Source: Methylomicrobium sp. wino1 (GTDB lineage Bacteria > Pseudomonadota > Gammaproteobacteria > Methylococcales > Methylomonadaceae). From it: a DNA stretch of 64,000 nucleotides. The stretch is from NCBI RefSeq assembly GCF_003932755.1, contig NZ_CP024202.1, positions 2,418,001 through 2,482,000 on the forward strand, in the 5' to 3' direction. The position numbers were made by a program, and so were the translations under genes. Below the pieces are notes generated by a model that was not told the origin of the DNA, did not search any database, and worked only from the letters and a program-made list of their open reading frames with translations. How positions within the stretch are numbered: position 1 is the first letter of the stretch; each line of letters starts with the position of its first letter. Positions 27,865 to 36,553 of the stretch are shown here, one piece after another.

Positions 27865-29715
27865 ATGAAAAAATTTAAGCTAGGTAGTAGCGGCTTTCAA
27901 ATAAGTGACGATCGAGTAGAATATAACAAGATAAGGCTGAAATATCAGAAATTGGCCGATGATGCAAAAAATCAATTAATTACCCAATACCATTTATTAT
28001 TTAAAGATATGGAACAGCTGCATCAAACAGCGCATCAAGTGGCTATGAATTACTTGATGCCGGCAGTCGATTGTGCAGTTAGAGACTTAATAAGCTATAG
28101 CATCATGGATATTGATGATGAACAATTCATGAGAGACTATTTGTTACATCATTTTAATTGGGATAGTAATTTTAATGAAATAAACGAAAAATATTCAAAA
28201 ATAGAACTGGATTCGAAAGAAAGAGAGATCCGAAGAAAAACGGGCTCAGACAATACTCCATCAATTATGGGTGGAGGCTTTGGCATGGAGGGGGCTGCAC
28301 AGGGTATGTTAATTGCCGGTGCGGCTAATGTTGCGATAGGCATAACGAAAGGCTTTGTTGACCTTTTAGCCGAGGGGGCAGGAAAGATAGGCGATACGGC
28401 AAAAAAACATCAATTATTTAATGATTCGGAAACCATAAATCAACTCGCGGAATCAATATATAGCATGGTATTTAATGTACACATTGCTTTTATAGATGCT
28501 ATTAAGAAAAGATTTCCTGATCTAAAAATAGGTAATATATCACAGAACGATTTCAATAAATCTAAGGGAATTCTAAATAATATTAGTAAAGACCGTATCA
28601 AAGAGTCAGATATGGAAAATCAACTCATCGAATCGATTAAGTTAAACCCTTACGATAAAAATGTTTATTTTAAATGGTTAGACAAGTTTCAGGATGAAAA
28701 TAAATATATAGAGTATATTTCCGATTATTTTGGATTAAGGGAGGAAATTAATGGGTATAAATATAAAATTTTACGATTATACAAGGAAAAATTGGATTTT
28801 TCCTCATTAGATGCTTGTGAGAAAAATATTAAGTTGTTAGAAAATTATGCAATAGATTTAGGTATAGATGATTTAAATGAAATAAAATATTCAATTTTAA
28901 TAGATTATAAAAAAGAGTTAGATTTTTCAACACTAGAATCATATAAAAAAAATATTGTTTTATTGGATAGTTATGCAGATATTATCGGCCTAAATGATAT
29001 TAATGATTTAAAAAAAGATATAATTTATACTTTGACTGTAAGTTTCGATGGATCAGATTCAAATTTAACCAACAAGCGCTTAATCGGAGAAATGAATAAC
29101 AAACCCAACCATCGAATTTTAATAGTCGTTGCATTACTACCATTACTGATACTGATGTTTCTCGGGGTGGGGTTACAATTGTGGCAGGCTGATTTTGATG
29201 AACTTGGAAGTGATCTGCTTCAATCTCAACAACCCAGTCTGATAGCCGATCGCTACCGGGATAATGGGGACGGTACATTAACCGATATGACCACAGGACT
29301 CCAATGGATGCGCTGCAGTCTTGGCCAAACCTGGCAAAATCAAACCTGTGTGGGAATGGCGAAAGAATACAGTTACGATGACGTTATCAATGCGGGGCGA
29401 CAAACAGTGTTTGCCGGCCATCGCGATTGGCGCGTGCCGACGATTGATGAACTAAAAACCTTGATTTATTGTTCTAGTGGTTCGCCTAAAACCTGGAATG
29501 ACACTGGGAATGCATGCAAAGGTGATTACCAAAGACCCACGATCCAACAGAGCGCTTTTCTTAATACACCCGCTTCGATTTCGTATGTTTGGTCTTCGTC
29601 GCCGAATGCCGGCTATACTTACGACGCGTGGAGCGTGGCTTTCTTCAATGGCAATTTCTACGAGACCTTTAAGTCCGGCAGCCACCACGTTCGTTTGGTG
29701 CGCGGCGGACAGTGA
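27865..29715 (+). CDS. Membrane-anchored protein with C-terminal DUF1566 (Lcl-type) domain
   Basis: 616 residues. The N-terminal region (1-120) is helical. Residues about 132-170 are Gly/Ala-rich and hydrophobic (GGGFGMEGAAQGMLIAGAAN). An AT-rich, Lys/Asp/Tyr-rich middle (210-400) is followed by a membrane segment at about 415-437. From 455, a DUF1566 domain begins (GDGTLTDMTTGLQWMRC) and closes with YVWSSSPNAGYTYDAWSVAF and HVRLVRGGQ. DUF1566/C-type-lectin-like domains with this ending are frequent variable domains of diversity-generating retroelements. The GC content jumps upward at the DUF1566 boundary, suggesting a fusion. Start ATG 27865 follows GAGAG at about 27855. Confidence 0.8.
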   Translation: MKKFKLGSSGFQISDDRVEYNKIRLKYQKLADDAKNQLITQYHLLFKDMEQLHQTAHQVAMNYLMPAVDCAVRDLISYSIMDIDDEQFMRDYLLHHFNWDSNFNEINEKYSKIELDSKEREIRRKTGSDNTPSIMGGGFGMEGAAQGMLIAGAANVAIGITKGFVDLLAEGAGKIGDTAKKHQLFNDSETINQLAESIYSMVFNVHIAFIDAIKKRFPDLKIGNISQNDFNKSKGILNNISKDRIKESDMENQLIESIKLNPYDKNVYFKWLDKFQDENKYIEYISDYFGLREEINGYKYKILRLYKEKLDFSSLDACEKNIKLLENYAIDLGIDDLNEIKYSILIDYKKELDFSTLESYKKNIVLLDSYADIIGLNDINDLKKDIIYTLTVSFDGSDSNLTNKRLIGEMNNKPNHRILIVVALLPLLILMFLGVGLQLWQADFDELGSDLLQSQQPSLIADRYRDNGDGTLTDMTTGLQWMRCSLGQTWQNQTCVGMAKEYSYDDVINAGRQTVFAGHRDWRVPTIDELKTLIYCSSGSPKTWNDTGNACKGDYQRPTIQQSAFLNTPASISYVWSSSPNAGYTYDAWSVAFFNGNFYETFKSGSHHVRLVRGGQ

Positions 29716-29776
29716 TTTTTGGTTTTTTAATTCAAGACGAACAGACAAAAACGCTTTCCCTGTTGAACTAACCCAT

Positions 29777-30050
29777 CAAGCAGAACACAGGAATTCCAGT
29801 CTTACACATTAACTCTGTCGGTAACGGCCAAACACTCGGTGGACGCAGCGAAAAACAAGAGTATTTCGCCATGTTTGAGAACAAATCGTCGAAGATTTTT
29901 GTCTCGGTCGATGGCATGGGGACTATTCGGGCGGTGCAATTGCCAGCGAAACAGGTCACTAAGGCGATTGTTCGGTCATTCAAAGACTGTCTTGACGCTG
30001 TATTTCGGCGGCATAGCCGACCGCTTGCAAGTTGCGCATGCGCATTCAGA
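29777..30050 (+). pseudogene. Fragment of an unidentified protein gene
   Basis: The frame reading IKQNTGIPVLHINSVGNGQ, LGGRSEKQEYFAMFENKSS and IFVSVDGMGTIRAVQLPA looks protein-coding. It has a stop just upstream (about 29770) and no convincing start. It runs into the group II intron remnant. I do not recognise the family; it is probably a gene cut at its 5' end by recombination downstream of the DUF1566 gene. Confidence 0.45.
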
Positions 30051-30056
30051 AGCCTA

Positions 30057-31030
30057 GTGGGTTTTAGCCTTGGGAGCAGCCAGCAAGGCTGCGAATCTCG
30101 GAGAGTGAAAGTCCCTCTACCGTCAGTTGCCCAAAACGGACGGTTAGCATATCCCCTGCTCGGCGAGGTAACAGACCGAGATATGCGGGGACGTAAAAGC
30201 CATGGCTGCCCTGTGTGCTAGTGACACAGCGGTGGGAGCAATCTGGGTGGCGAGCAAATCTACGGGCCTAAAGATAAACGAATAATTGCAGCCTCGAAAG
30301 ACCCCCCACACAGAAATTGCCGTGTGGCTTAGCTAAGCGCCGACCGGCTTAAGGTTTCGGGAAGGCCGTTGTTCTGTGGGAAGAAATGGGTAAATGCACC
30401 ACAGGAGCAGCCGGGGTAGGGATTTAAGCACGTAGAGAAAGATTCGTAGAGATAACGCTGGGAAGGTCCTACTTTCAGCAGGGGCTGACAGCAACCTGCA
30501 AAGACCCACTACTGAGGTTATTCCAAGGTGCGGGGAGAATTTAGGATTGACGCATGAGTTCGTATGAGCGATGAAGGCAGAGTAATGTTTGCCGACGAAG
30601 TGCGTGACACTTCGACACCAAAGGTAACACCTTGAGTGTGCAAAGGGGCTCTGGGCACTTGATAGCTCTACAGTAACCGGGCATGAAGGACTGGTAGATA
30701 AACTCTAGGAGCGGCCTTGGAAGTAAACCATAGAGTAGAGGGGTGTATGTGAGTCAGCACTTAAGCTTCATATTGTATGGAAAGACAACCGAAGGTAAAT
30801 CAAGGTCAAAACCGGACCCGGGAAATCTGGCCGTCCGGGATTGCAGGGGGCTTGTGGAAACATGCTGCATGGTCTGATAACCATTTGCCACGAAGTCGGA
30901 AACGATGGAAACAAAGGAAGTTGTCGACCTAAAACAGGCGTGCGCCACATTTCTATCTCGACCATTTAACATCCTTGTGCGTGGCAAGCTATGTATTCCC
31001 GTCTTAAAAGTTTTAAGCCAGTGTGTAAAG
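30057..31030 (+). mobile_element. Group II intron remnant (RNA domains and start of intron-encoded protein)
   Basis: Starts near GTGGG at 30057. It contains the dense G-rich, hairpin-rich non-coding sequence typical of group II intron RNA, for example GGAGAGTGAAAGTCCCTCTACC. A short frame from about 30750 includes KPDPGNLAVRDCRG, and another METKEVVDLKQA and LSRPFNILVRGKLCI, as in leader regions of intron reverse transcriptases. No reverse-transcriptase domain or domain V/VI end is present. About 210 bases (30187-30415) recur at 35964-36175. Confidence 0.6.
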
Positions 31031-31090
31031 GTAAGACAAAAAGTTGTAACAGCTTTATAGTGAATTATGCAGTTGACTATAATTCTAAGC

Positions 31091-31427
31091 CATTCACGGG
31101 AGATGGAGTATGCAGTTTTTAAAGACTTTTATTGCCGCTTTACTGATGAGCGCATTGTTACCCGTCAACGATGTTGTTGCAAGAGATAAAAGGATTGAGG
31201 CCTTCGATGCAAAAGGCCGAAGGGATCCGGAGCGGGATCTTGTTATCAGACAGGGAAATGCTTATCGTTTGGATCGTCAGGGCAGAGTTCTTTATGAGAA
31301 AGGCTATATTCGCTTGAAGGACGGTGAGGAGCTCGATGGTCAAGGACGCCGGACGGGAAGACGCTATAAACTGTACTGACTTAAACTCAATTTGACACTG
31401 ATACAATTTAATCGCAATCAAATCGGA
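31091..31427 (+). repeat. First copy of a ~337-bp duplicated segment
   Basis: From TTCACGGGAGATGGAG upstream of the small secreted-protein gene to AATCGCAATCAAATCGG past its end, nearly identical to 36217-36553. Both copies stand just after a group II intron fragment. Confidence 0.9.
31110..31379 (+). CDS. Small secreted hypothetical protein, copy 1
   Basis: 89 residues with a clear Sec signal peptide (MQFLKTFIAALLMSALLP, cleavage probably after residue 24, VVA/RDK). The mature part is about 65 residues, very rich in Arg, Asp and Gly, with repeated DRQGR/DGQGR-type units (FDAKGRRDPERD, LDRQGRVLYEKG, LDGQGRRTGRR) resembling short YD/RHS-like or calcium-free turn repeats. SD GGAGATGGAG stands just upstream. 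Differs from copy 2 by two residues (V26 region and A/V). Function unknown. Confidence 0.75.
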   Translation: MQFLKTFIAALLMSALLPVNDVVARDKRIEAFDAKGRRDPERDLVIRQGNAYRLDRQGRVLYEKGYIRLKDGEELDGQGRRTGRRYKLY

Positions 31428-31664
31428 TTAGATTCATTGCCGGAAAGCGGTCAGCCGTCACTGGACCCAAAGCCGCCTTTGACAGAAGCTGTCTGATAGG
31501 CTGGTTAGTGGCAGGTAACAGACGTTCGTTAGATAAAAAGAAGCCTATATCATCCGGTATGGGAATATATACAGTTAGAGTTTCGAGGATGTCCGATTAG
31601 TTTATTACTCAGTAGGCACGGATCAGAGATGATATACAGAAACTATTTAATCACTTGTTAGGGT

Positions 31665-32057
31665 ATGATAATGATGAGCGAGTTGTTTAAGAAACAAACA
31701 GGTAAAATGTTAATACTTATACTCATTAGTGTCTTCATTATATCATTGGTAGTAGTTGATGGTATTATTAATAAAATTGAAAAAACAGCACAAGCCTCAA
31801 TTGTTGCAAATACAATTAAACATGAAAAAGATATGGCTCGTTTAAAAGCCAAACATAAAAAAGATTTAGCAAAAACTAAAATGAAGGAACGTAGTAAGCG
31901 ATGGTTTGCTTCAATACCAATTATTGGCACAGCTATGCTTTTTGGGACAGGCAAAGATGAATATGATGAATATGATGAGTGGAAAAAAGACAATCCAGGC
32001 GGTACGGTAGAAGGGTATGCAAAATATAAAGCAGACTTACTAATCGAGGAACCCTAA
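31665..32057 (+). CDS. Small single-pass membrane protein, hypothetical
   Basis: 130 residues. A hydrophobic segment lies at about 16-34 (LILILISVFIISLVVVDGI). It is followed by a Lys-rich coiled-coil (HEKDMARLKAKHKKDLAKTK), a second short hydrophobic stretch (ASIPIIGTAMLFGTG) and an acidic EYDEYDEWKKDNPGGT tail. The start could also be the Met at 31674. AT-rich compared with neighbours. No family recognised, although short proteins of this plan occur in phage and plasmid regions. Confidence 0.6.
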   Translation: MIMMSELFKKQTGKMLILILISVFIISLVVVDGIINKIEKTAQASIVANTIKHEKDMARLKAKHKKDLAKTKMKERSKRWFASIPIIGTAMLFGTGKDEYDEYDEWKKDNPGGTVEGYAKYKADLLIEEP

Positions 32058-32403
32058 CAAGTTATCCAGTCGACCGCTGACGCGTGTCTGATAGAGGCGT
32101 TAAGCGACTGCTTTCGGAATTTTGCCGTCATACGCAAAAATCTTTGAATGTCTCAAAATGGCCCTAGTGATGCGGTCATAATGTCAATTTGCTTGCCGAA
32201 TACCTGTCATCCGATTGGGTTACTGGATGCCTTAACTTATGGAATTGGATAGTTACTCCGACCTGCGGCTTTTGGCCGTTACCCGCTACAAAAAAGCCGT
32301 CAGGTTTATAATTAAGGAAAGATTAGGTTCAGGCATTGTATTTTACAACCGCTATATATGTGAAATGTAAAACCAGAGATCAATTTAGGGCTACGCGGGC
32401 TTG
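32058..32403. other. Intergenic, nothing recognised
   Basis: Lies between two genes whose 3' ends face each other. No coding frame, tRNA or strong terminator seen on either strand. Confidence 0.4.
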
Positions 32404-32961
32404 TTATTTATTTTTAGCATACAAATTCCTGGCGGAAAAAACTGGCTTTGAATAACTCCCAAAAACCTTGTCAACTATTTCTAAAACATTTTTCTCACGT
32501 TTATGATATTCACCATCTGCTTGCGCAATATCTAAAAGAAATCTTTTTATATCTACCGACATTTTATCGTAGTTGCAATCCGGATTTTTTCGTTTATAGT
32601 TGGCCAAAGCCGCTGCTAATGTCTTTACCTTATCTTTTGATTTGTCGGCAATGAAATTAGGAAGTTGGTGTTTTACATATTCACTATCAAACCCCCACTG
32701 GTCGATGAAGTATCGCTCAATCACATCAATCTCACATTGATCAACGCTCCCATCAGCATCTGCAACTTTCACTGCTAGCGGCGTGATGAGGCAAAAAAGA
32801 GAATTCGCCAGTAGATCAATACCTGAATTCAAAAACTTTGGAACCACATCCACCCGATCAGTCCCTTCTTTCTCGAAGAACTTGACACCACCATACCAAA
32901 GAGCTCCAGAAGCAATCCCGGCCGCAACAACCCAGCCTATTGGCGTCGTCGCCAATCCTAA
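32404..32961 (-). pseudogene. TerB-like gene, 3' part (gene split by IS)
   Basis: C-terminal three-quarters of a TerB/DjlA-type helical protein. It holds two characteristic acidic repeats, KVADADGSVDQCEIDVIERY and IAQADGEYHKREKNVLEIVD. It is interrupted by the IS at 32962-35136; the 5' part is at 35137-35365. Removing the IS and one CTAA duplicate joins ...FAALG to LATTPIGW in frame, giving a 260-residue protein. TerB domains are linked to stress, tellurite and phage-defence contexts; the function here is unknown. Confidence 0.85.
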
Positions 32962-35136
32962 CCCACCTTTAACATTTTCTAGTAAATATCTATCATTCGC
33001 AAAAATTATTAATTTTTTAACTAATTGATATCATTGGACGATAAAAATCGACTTCCTCGAAAATGGCTAATGTAGTGCCATAAAATGCCTCTGGTCTCTT
33101 GCGCCGCCTCGCGGTTTGCGCTAAGTTGACGGCATGTTTATTCGACGCACTCAAACCCGCTGCAGAGCCACCGGCGAACCTCATGTAACTTATCGACTGG
33201 TTCATTCCGAACGCATCGGTCACCAAGTTAAACAGGTCACACTGCTGAATCTAGGCCGGCATTTTTCGATCCAGCCCACTTTTTGGCCGGCCTTATGTCG
33301 CCGTGTCCTGGAGTTGTTATCGTTGCAAACGAGTTTATTCGATCCGGACTTACCTCAGACGGTGGCCTTGGCCGCGGAACATATCGCCGCGCGCTTGTTG
33401 GCGGAAAGCGCGCCATTGCTCGTGAGACTTTCGTTGATCCCGACCCCAGCCATGCCTGTCGTCAATGACGCCGCACAGGCGGCTTCGGAATCGGTTTCGT
33501 CGGAGCCACCGGAGTCCCGGACTCCGGCTGAAATATATACCATTGATGCGAACTCGCTGGAATTAGCGCGGCCCCGTTCGATCGGTGTCGAGCAGGTCGG
33601 TTTGGCGGCGATGGACTTGGTCAATTTTACCTCGCTGCTGATGGGATTGGGTCTGTCCGGGCCGCTACGGGCGGCGGTTGTGGGTTCGATCATCGGGCGC
33701 ATGGCAGCGCCGGCTTCTGAGGCCGCCACGCACCGTTGGCTAGGTCAGCGCAGCGGTTTGGGCGAGCTGTTGGACGTCGATTTCGAACGCATGAAGCCGA
33801 TCACGTTGTATCGGGCTTCAGACGCTTTGATGAAGCACCGGGACGTCATCGAACGCACGCTGTTCAACCGGGTGCACGATCTGTTCGGTTTCGAGACCAC
33901 GGTTACCTTATACGACTTGACCAATACGTATTTCGAAGGCACGGCGGCCGCCAATCCGAAAGCGCAACGGGGCCGCTCCAAAGAAAAGCGCCGCGACTGT
34001 CCACTGGTCACGCTGGGCTTGGTGCTCGACGGCAGCGGTTTTGTCCGCCGTTCCCAGACCTTCGACGGCAATGTCTCGGAAGGCAAGACCTTGGCCGGGA
34101 TGCTCAAAGACCTCGGCGCACCGGCCGGGGCCTTGGTGATTATGGATGCCGGCATCGCCACGGAAGCCAATCTGACTTGGCTGCGCGAACAGGGTTACCG
34201 CTATCTGGTCGTCAGCCGCGAACGCACTCGGCAATTCGAAGCCGAAACCGCCATTCCGATCGAAACCGCCGCCGGCTCCGCCGTCCACATCCAGCGCGTC
34301 GACGACAGCGAACACCAAGAAGTGCGCTTGTATTGCTACTCCGAACAGCGCGAACAAAAAGAGCGCGGCATCAATCAACGCCTGTGCGAGCGCTTCGAAG
34401 CCGGATTACAAAAAATCGCCGACGGCCTCCACAAGCCTCGCGCCGAAAAGCGCCTCGACAAACTGCAACAGCGCATCGGTCGGCTCCAAGAAAAATACCA
34501 AGGTATCGGCCAGCATTACACGATCGAACTGACCCCGGATGAGACCGGCGAAAAAGTCATCGGCCTGACCTGGTCGAAACAGCCCAAAGCCGGCAGCCGC
34601 CTGAGCCATCCCGGCGTCTATTGCCTCCGCAGTAACGAAACGCAATGGGATGCTGAAAAACTGTGGCGCACCTATATCATGCTCACCGACCTGGAAGCGG
34701 TGTTTCGTAGCCTTAAATCCGAACTCGGGCTTCGTCCGGTCTACCATCACAAAGAAGTCCGCGTCGACGGCCATTTGTTCATCACCGTCCTGGCCTATCA
34801 GTTCGTGCAAATCATCCGCCGGCAACTGAAAGAACACGGCATTCACGACCGCTGGTCCACACTGCGCGACATCTTGTCCGTTCAGCAGCGCGTCACCGCC
34901 TCCTTCCGGCGCGCCGACGGCGGTATTCTGCACATCCGCAAAAGCACACAACCGGAAGCGGAATTAGCACGGATTTACCACACATTGGGCCTTGACCCGC
35001 TTCCTGGAGGTGTACAAAAAACTCTACTATAGATCGAATTACGCTTAAAAAACGCCTATGTAGTGCCTTACGGTCATTTATGATCCAATAAAATATTGAT
35101 TCATAAAGAGTTTTAAAGTTAGGTGTCAAACATGGG
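32962..35136 (+). mobile_element. IS1634-family insertion sequence, copy 1 (2175 bp)
   Basis: Ends start CCCACC (left) and finish CATGGG (right), with imperfect terminal inverted repeats sharing CCCA..TTT.ACA. It is flanked by a 4-base target duplication CTAA (32958-32961 and 35137-35140). The single transposase gene is at 33134-35032. It is 2175 bp, identical in length to copy 2 at 40353-42527, and apparently differs by only a few bases. Confidence 0.92.
33134..35032 (+). CDS. IS1634-family DDE transposase
   Basis: 632 residues. The N-terminal part reads MFIRRTQTRCRATGEPHVTY and VTLLNLGRHF, typical of this family. The DDE domain has D in TLYDLTNTYFEG, D in ALVIMDAGIATEAN and E in DLEAVFRSLKSELGLRPVYH. 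It is intact, so probably active or recently active. It differs from the second copy at one residue (HQEVRLY here, HQDVRLY there). High GC and long open frames on other strands reflect codon bias and are not additional genes. Confidence 0.95.
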   Translation: MFIRRTQTRCRATGEPHVTYRLVHSERIGHQVKQVTLLNLGRHFSIQPTFWPALCRRVLELLSLQTSLFDPDLPQTVALAAEHIAARLLAESAPLLVRLSLIPTPAMPVVNDAAQAASESVSSEPPESRTPAEIYTIDANSLELARPRSIGVEQVGLAAMDLVNFTSLLMGLGLSGPLRAAVVGSIIGRMAAPASEAATHRWLGQRSGLGELLDVDFERMKPITLYRASDALMKHRDVIERTLFNRVHDLFGFETTVTLYDLTNTYFEGTAAANPKAQRGRSKEKRRDCPLVTLGLVLDGSGFVRRSQTFDGNVSEGKTLAGMLKDLGAPAGALVIMDAGIATEANLTWLREQGYRYLVVSRERTRQFEAETAIPIETAAGSAVHIQRVDDSEHQEVRLYCYSEQREQKERGINQRLCERFEAGLQKIADGLHKPRAEKRLDKLQQRIGRLQEKYQGIGQHYTIELTPDETGEKVIGLTWSKQPKAGSRLSHPGVYCLRSNETQWDAEKLWRTYIMLTDLEAVFRSLKSELGLRPVYHHKEVRVDGHLFITVLAYQFVQIIRRQLKEHGIHDRWSTLRDILSVQQRVTASFRRADGGILHIRKSTQPEAELARIYHTLGLDPLPGGVQKTLL

Positions 35137-35365
35137 CTAATGCTGCGAAAAGCGAATTAGAGGCAAAAAAAGTGGTTGCCACAGCGGAAGAACTTGCGAC
35201 AGCAGCGCCTGTTGAGGCTGCACCTAACACATCCCAAACTTCTTTCGTGATTCTGAGAGTTTTCAACGAAGTGTAAGCATCTTCTCCGATCGCTAGTTTG
35301 GCTTTAAATTTCATCTCATTCGAAATAACTTGCCTGATAGTATTTAGCTCATCATTACCTTCCAT
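35137..35365 (-). pseudogene. TerB-like gene, 5' part (gene split by IS)
   Basis: Encodes [20 protein letters not shown] through [19 protein letters not shown], then runs into the IS. The N-terminal part is helical with a small-residue hydrophobic segment that continues into IGWVVAAGIASGALW of the 3' part, so the restored protein would have a Gly/Ala-rich membrane-associating hairpin before its TerB domain. It follows the gene at 35381-35863 on the same strand with a 15-base gap. Confidence 0.85.
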
Positions 35366-35380
35366 AATAAATTTCCTTAC

Positions 35381-35863
35381 TTAAACACTTACAGTTTTCA
35401 ACGGAACAAACTTTGCGTTTACCAGTGCGATTTTTCTTTCCAATTCTCTATCACGCAAATCTTCATTGGCACCCAATAATAATCCCAAGGCCATAGCGAT
35501 CGGTGTCACTATAGCCCCGAGAATAAAACCGATAATGGGTATGCTGCTTATCAAAAGGCCTGCAATAGCGCCAAATATCAATCCAAAAGTCGCGTTTGGG
35601 TACTGCTTATAAATGGTACAAACAAACTCCAAGATTTTCAGACCGATTTTCAATACAAAATCTCCAACCTTTATCGTTACTTTAGACATTTTGAATAGTA
35701 ACGCTTTGACATCGGCGGACACAGTCAGATTGTTGATGACACTCTGAATTTCATGCTCTGCAAGATCGAAGATTGCCATCGACTTGAGGAAGTTAGCATC
35801 CAATTGATCGGCAACTTTTTCAAATTCTTGGCCAGTTTCTAAGTTAACGCCTCTCACAATCAT
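35381..35863 (-). CDS. Hypothetical membrane protein upstream of the TerB-like gene
   Basis: 160 residues from ATG 35863 (MIVRGVNLETGQEF), chosen because GGAGA lies six bases upstream; a frame extension to 35914 lacks such a site. The soluble N-terminal half is followed by two membrane segments around 90-135 (LIFGAIAGLLISSIPIIGFI, LGAIVTPIAMALGLLLGAN) and a basic tail. It is co-directional with the split TerB-like gene and probably its operon partner. No family recognised. Confidence 0.7.
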   Translation of the reverse strand: MIVRGVNLETGQEFEKVADQLDANFLKSMAIFDLAEHEIQSVINNLTVSADVKALLFKMSKVTIKVGDFVLKIGLKILEFVCTIYKQYPNATFGLIFGAIAGLLISSIPIIGFILGAIVTPIAMALGLLLGANEDLRDRELERKIALVNAKFVPLKTVSV

Positions 35864-35963
35864 TGATTTCTCCAAAATTTTAGTGGTGAGCACATCACGG
35901 TAAACTAATTTCAATGCGCCTGCATATTACCACTGAATTATCGGCGTTCAAATAAACCAACGT

Positions 35964-36175
35964 GGACGTAAAAGCCATGGTTGGTCTATGTGCTTGTGAC
36001 ACAGCGGTGAGGGCAATCTGGGTGAAGAGCAAATCTACGGGCCTAAAGAAAAACGAATAATTGCGGCCTAGAAAGGCCCTCCACACAGAAAGCGCCGCTC
36101 GGCTTAAGGTTTCGGGAATGCTGTCGTTCTGTGGGAAGAAATGAGTAAATTCACCACAGGAGTAACTAGGTGTAG
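35964..36175 (+). mobile_element. Second group II intron fragment
   Basis: About 210 bases similar to 30187-30415 (shared GGACGTAAAAGCCATGG, GTGACACAGCGGTG, AAATCTACGGGCCTAAAG and TTCTGTGGGAAGAAATG). It carries a small internal deletion of the hairpin seen in the first copy. Lacks both intron ends. Confidence 0.6.
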
Positions 36176-36216
36176 ATTATTCATACATTGCTAGGTCGCG
36201 AATCAACAACAATAGA

Positions 36217-36553
36217 CTATTCACGGGAGATGGAGTATGCAGTTTTTAAAGACTTTTATTGCCGCTTTACTGATGAGCGCATTGTTACCCGTCAACGATG
36301 CTGTTGCAAGAGATAAAAGGATTGAGGCCTTCGATGCAAAAGGCCGAAGGGATCCGGAGCGGGATCTCGTTATCAGACAGGGGAATGTTTATCGTTTGGA
36401 TCGTCAGGGCAGAGTTCTTTATGAGAAAGGCTATATTCGCTTGAAGGACGGTGAAGAGCTCGATGGTCAAGGACGCCGGACGGGAAGACGGTATAAACTG
36501 TACTGACTTAAACTCAATCTGACACTGATACAATTTAATCGCAATCAAATCGG
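36217..36553 (+). repeat. Second copy of the ~337-bp duplicated segment
   Basis: Nearly identical to 31091-31427 and covers the whole small secreted-protein gene with its ribosome-binding site. Just upstream, GGTCGCGAATCAA (about 36192) also occurs near 46317 beside another remnant. Confidence 0.9.
36237..36506 (+). CDS. Small secreted hypothetical protein, copy 2
   Basis: 89 residues, almost identical to the protein at 31110 (differences: A for V in VNDAVARD and V for A in RQGNVYRL). Same signal peptide and DxxGR-type repeats. Both reading frames are intact despite surrounding decay, and most base changes are silent or conservative, so the protein may be under selection or the duplication recent. 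Function unknown. Confidence 0.75.
   Translation: MQFLKTFIAALLMSALLPVNDAVARDKRIEAFDAKGRRDPERDLVIRQGNVYRLDRQGRVLYEKGYIRLKDGEELDGQGRRTGRRYKLY

Noticed and set aside
30754-30987. Minus-strand frames in the intron remnant
   Set aside because: Antisense to the recognisable intron leader-protein fragments; no support.
29777-31030. Diversity-generating reverse transcriptase next to the DUF1566 gene
   Set aside because: The sequence is group II intron RNA and leader; no reverse-transcriptase motifs (such as YxDD) occur in any frame here.
33736-34542. 268-residue Arg-rich frame inside the transposase gene (and its copy at 41127)
   Set aside because: Out-of-frame shadow of the GC-rich transposase; low-complexity Arg/Ala/Gly composition and no start context.
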